Assembly: GCA_030145015.1 (NCBI GenBank)
Contig: JAQYWI010000220.1
Span: 1-8,296, forward strand
DNA length: 8,296 nucleotides
Reading direction: 5' to 3'
From: Desulfobacterales bacterium
GTDB lineage: Bacteria > Desulfobacterota > Desulfobacteria > Desulfobacterales > JAHEIW01
Shown here: one piece after another, positions 6,186-8,296 of the stretch
Position numbering within the stretch: the stretch's first letter is position 1
How the letters are laid out: the number at the start of each line of letters is the position of its first letter
Program-made: the position numbers and the translations under genes
Notes under the pieces: model-generated
Told to the model about the DNA's origin: nothing
The model's input: only the letters and a program-made list of their open reading frames with translations
The model's database searches: none

Positions 6186-6373
6186 TTCATATTTATAATA
6201 AAAGATTGAGCGCAGCGACACCATCATTTTAGGCATTTTAGATCATTTTTAATTTTAGCTCATTTGTTGTAAGCACTTTTTATAGGTTTAAAACTGTACC
6301 GTCGGGCGTTAAATGCATTTTTGAGATAGCTTCCAGTAATCTAGTGGTGAGGCATTCGTTAAAGACGTATACC

Positions 6374-8296
6374 ATGAAAACACTTTGTTTGATTCTTGCG
6401 GCACTATTGGGATTGTCCCTGATCCCTGCGAACGGCCAGCAACAGGTGAACGTCGTCATATTGCCTTTTGAAATCTTTGCCCAAAAAGATTTATCGTATT
6501 TACAATCCGACCTGCCCGGCGCCCTAAAAACATCCCTTGAGCAGGCCGGCGCTAGAGTATTGCTGCTGGATGCGGAATCCGAACCGCAATGGCGGCAACG
6601 GGTTTCAAATCTTGAAGAAATAAAAAAACTGAGCCAGCAGACCGGGGCGGATTATATGGTATGGGGCAGCCTAACCTGGATCGGTCAGCAGTTCAGTTTG
6701 GATTTAAAATTGTTTGAATCCGCAACCGGAAATGCGCCCGCCCTTTTTACATCCGAAGGCAGCGGTGTCGAAAATCTACCTACGACGGTGGAAAAACTTG
6801 CGCAAAATTTAGGCTCCCAAATATTCAAACGCAAGCAAGTCCTTACGGTTGATGTGACGGGCAACCAGCGTATCGAGGTTGATGCCATAGAAAGGGTTGT
6901 CAAAACCAAGCCCGGCGACATATATAATCTGAAGAGCCTTTCGGAAGATCTTAAAGCAATTTATGCCATGGGGTATTTTGATGATATCCAGGTTGAAGCG
7001 GAAGAACTGCCCGATGGAAATAAAGTCACGTTTAAGGTGAAGGAAAAGCCGACCCTGGGCAGTGTCCGTATCAGCGGCAATCAGTGGGTATTTGATAGTG
7101 ACGAGATCAAGGAGGTCGTTACCGCAAAAAGGGGCTCAATCCTGAATGTCAATGTGATTCAAAATGATGTAAGCAGAATAGAGGACCTCTACAAGGAAAA
7201 AAACTACCATAATGTGAGTGTCGATTATAAAATTTATGAACGCAAAGACAATCAGGCTGATCTGGAATTTATTATTGAGGAGGGTTCCAAGTTTAAAATA
7301 GAAAAGATTGTATTTGAAGGTAATAAGGCGTTTTCAGATAAAACACTGAAAAAACAAATGGCCACTTCCGAAACAAGCCTACTTTCGTGGATTACCGAAG
7401 CCGGAGATTTAGATGAAGATAATCTTGAACAGGATGTCGCCAGGCTCAAAGCCTTTTATCACAATTCGGGTTATATTCTCGCTCAGGTGGGCGAGCCGCA
7501 GGTCGAATTCAAGGAAAGTGAAATTTTCATTACCATAAAAATAGACGAGGGGCAGCCATTCAAAGTCGGCAAGGTGACCTTTGCCGGCGACTTGATTTTA
7601 GAAGAAGAAGCATTACTTAAAAAAATTAAAATTACCCAGGAGGAGTTTTACAATCGTGAAGTTTTAAGAACCGACGTTCTGGCCCTTACGGATATATATT
7701 CGAATGAGGGGTATGCCTTTGTGGATGTAGCGCCGATGATAAAGCGTATTCCTGAAGACCAGCGGGTCGATATTACGTTTAGTATCGAAAAGGGCAAGCC
7801 CGTCTATTATGAAGAAATCATTATTTCAGGCAATAACAAAACACGCGATAAAGTCATCCGCAGGCAGTTGCGGATATATGAACAGGAACTTACCAGTTCA
7901 TCCCGACTGAAACGCAGCATAGCCAATATCCAGCGATTGGATTATTTTGAGGATGTTAAAGTAGACACCTCCAAAGGCAGTGCCGCTGACAAGATGGTTT
8001 TAAAAATTGATGTCATCGAGAAATCAACCGGCTCTTTTAGTTTCGGTGCGGGCTATGGAAATGTTGAGAGTGTGTTCGGGACGGCTCAAATTGCTGAACG
8101 CAACCTGTTTGGAAGGGGGCAAACGCTTTCGCTGCAGGGCGTCTTAGGCGGCAAAACCCAAAAGGTTATTTTAAGTTTTACCGAACCCTATATCTATGAT
8201 ATGCCGTTGTCGGGAACCGTTAGGGCTTATAACTGGGTATACGATTATAACGATTATCAGAAGGACAGCTGGGGGGGCAGTCTCGGCTTCGGTTAT
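6374..8296 (+). CDS. bamA: Outer membrane protein assembly factor BamA (3' end beyond window)
   Basis: An open frame of 641 codons runs off the window edge. BamA is the Omp85-family core of the Bam complex, which folds and inserts beta-barrel proteins into the outer membrane. A signal peptide (1-21, hydrophobic LCLILAALLGLSLIPANG, cleavage probably before Q22) supports the chosen ATG, although the ribosome-binding site is weak (AAAGA at 6361-6365). Residues about 24-150 form an extra domain (VNVVILPFE, then GADYMVWGSLTWIGQQFSLD) resembling the TolB-N/FlgT/CsgG fold. Five POTRA domains follow at about 155-225, 226-303, 304-393, 394-474 and 475-551; POTRA landmarks include VTGNQRI, RISGNQWV, VFEGNKAF, TFAGD and IISGNNKT. 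The beta-barrel starts near 553 (FSFGAGYGN, ERNLFGRGQTLSLQG, FTEPYIYD). Roughly the last 250-300 residues of the barrel are expected beyond the window. The gene is cut off from lolD by a mobile element. Confidence 0.95.
   Translation, partial: MKTLCLILAALLGLSLIPANGQQQVNVVILPFEIFAQKDLSYLQSDLPGALKTSLEQAGARVLLLDAESEPQWRQRVSNLEEIKKLSQQTGADYMVWGSLTWIGQQFSLDLKLFESATGNAPALFTSEGSGVENLPTTVEKLAQNLGSQIFKRKQVLTVDVTGNQRIEVDAIERVVKTKPGDIYNLKSLSEDLKAIYAMGYFDDIQVEAEELPDGNKVTFKVKEKPTLGSVRISGNQWVFDSDEIKEVVTAKRGSILNVNVIQNDVSRIEDLYKEKNYHNVSVDYKIYERKDNQADLEFIIEEGSKFKIEKIVFEGNKAFSDKTLKKQMATSETSLLSWITEAGDLDEDNLEQDVARLKAFYHNSGYILAQVGEPQVEFKESEIFITIKIDEGQPFKVGKVTFAGDLILEEEALLKKIKITQEEFYNREVLRTDVLALTDIYSNEGYAFVDVAPMIKRIPEDQRVDITFSIEKGKPVYYEEIIISGNNKTRDKVIRRQLRIYEQELTSSSRLKRSIANIQRLDYFEDVKVDTSKGSAADKMVLKIDVIEKSTGSFSFGAGYGNVESVFGTAQIAERNLFGRGQTLSLQGVLGGKTQKVILSFTEPYIYDMPLSGTVRAYNWVYDYNDYQKDSWGGSLGFGY

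Larger units (their letters stand above)
5866..6336. mobile_element. MITE-like non-autonomous element, 471 bp
   Basis: The left end CTAGAACCTATCTCAAAA (5866-5883) matches the reverse complement of the right end (6319-6336), CTGGAAGCTATCTCAAAA, at 16 of 18 positions. TAAT lies immediately outside both ends (5862-5865 and 6337-6340), consistent with a 4-bp target duplication. A second reading, in which the 8-bp TAATCTAG repeat (5862-5869, 6337-6344) is the duplication, gives the same empty site but less symmetric ends. Inside lie further inverted repeats: 5950-5963 with 6252-6265, and 5957-5970 with 6228-6241, each 14 bp and perfect. There is also a 12-bp palindrome GTCTTCGAAGAC (5894-5905). 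The core consists of two tandem arrays. No transposase is encoded, so it would have been moved in trans. The parent IS family was not identified. Confidence 0.7.
5756..6373. other. Non-coding interval between lolD and bamA
   Basis: This 618-bp stretch contains the terminator of lolD (5757-5784), about 75 bp with no recognised feature, a TATAAT box (5860-5865), a 471-bp MITE-like element (5866-6336) with its flanking TAAT repeats, and the short native leader of bamA (6341-6373). Open frames of up to 78 codons across the tandem arrays are products of the repeats. Their translations are just period-14 and period-13 repeats, and I do not call them genes. Confidence 0.8.

Noticed and set aside
5962..6198. 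Open frames of 61-78 codons across the tandem arrays
   Set aside because: Their translations only mirror the 14-bp and 13-bp nucleotide repeats; there is no domain, no ribosome-binding site of note, and more than one frame is open equally.
6264..6292. TTGTTG-17 bp-TTTAAA as an outward promoter in the right end of the element
   Set aside because: Spacing is right but both hexamers are weak in very AT-rich DNA, so such matches are expected by chance.

Overview
The window looks like chromosomal DNA from a Gram-negative bacterium, most likely a Desulfobacterota (former Deltaproteobacteria) member. This rests on the gene set and order (lysS, one LolC/E-type permease, lolD, bamA), on a BamA with an additional N-terminal domain, and on the style of the intergenic DNA, which is full of short hairpins. 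The assignment is inference; there is no rRNA or other taxonomic marker here.

Layout, all genes on the + strand. 1-164: no recognisable gene, but a perfect 18-bp dyad. 165-1466: a membrane sensor histidine kinase of the PilS type. 1646-3130: lysyl-tRNA synthetase (lysS). 3131-3652: a 522-bp non-coding stretch with three compact hairpins (two are related copies with a compensatory base-pair change), a short tandem repeat and a nested imperfect palindrome. 3653-4891: a LolC/LolE-type lipoprotein-release permease. 4892-5065: a 174-bp gap almost filled by four consecutive tight hairpins. 5066-5755: lolD, the cognate ATPase, followed at once by a probable intrinsic terminator. 5756-6373: a 618-bp non-coding stretch holding a 471-bp MITE-like insertion. 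6374-8296: the first 641 codons of bamA, open at the window edge.

The three envelope genes act on the same compartment. The permease and LolD extract lipoproteins from the inner membrane so that they can move to the outer membrane. BamA is the core of the machine that inserts outer-membrane beta-barrels, and it works with lipoprotein partners that depend on Lol. lysS is a housekeeping gene, and the PilS-like kinase has no response regulator beside it in this window.

The most unusual part is 5862-6340. Near-perfect 18-bp terminal inverted repeats are flanked by TAAT direct repeats, and the core is a pure 14-bp tandem array joined head-on to a 13-bp array that is partly complementary to it. 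Removing the element recreates a continuous site in which a TATAAT box lies about 50 bp before the bamA start codon, so the insertion seems to have split the bamA promoter from its gene. I see no CRISPR array, tRNA, rRNA, phage genes or defence system. The novelty here lies in non-coding repeat structure, not in a new protein system.
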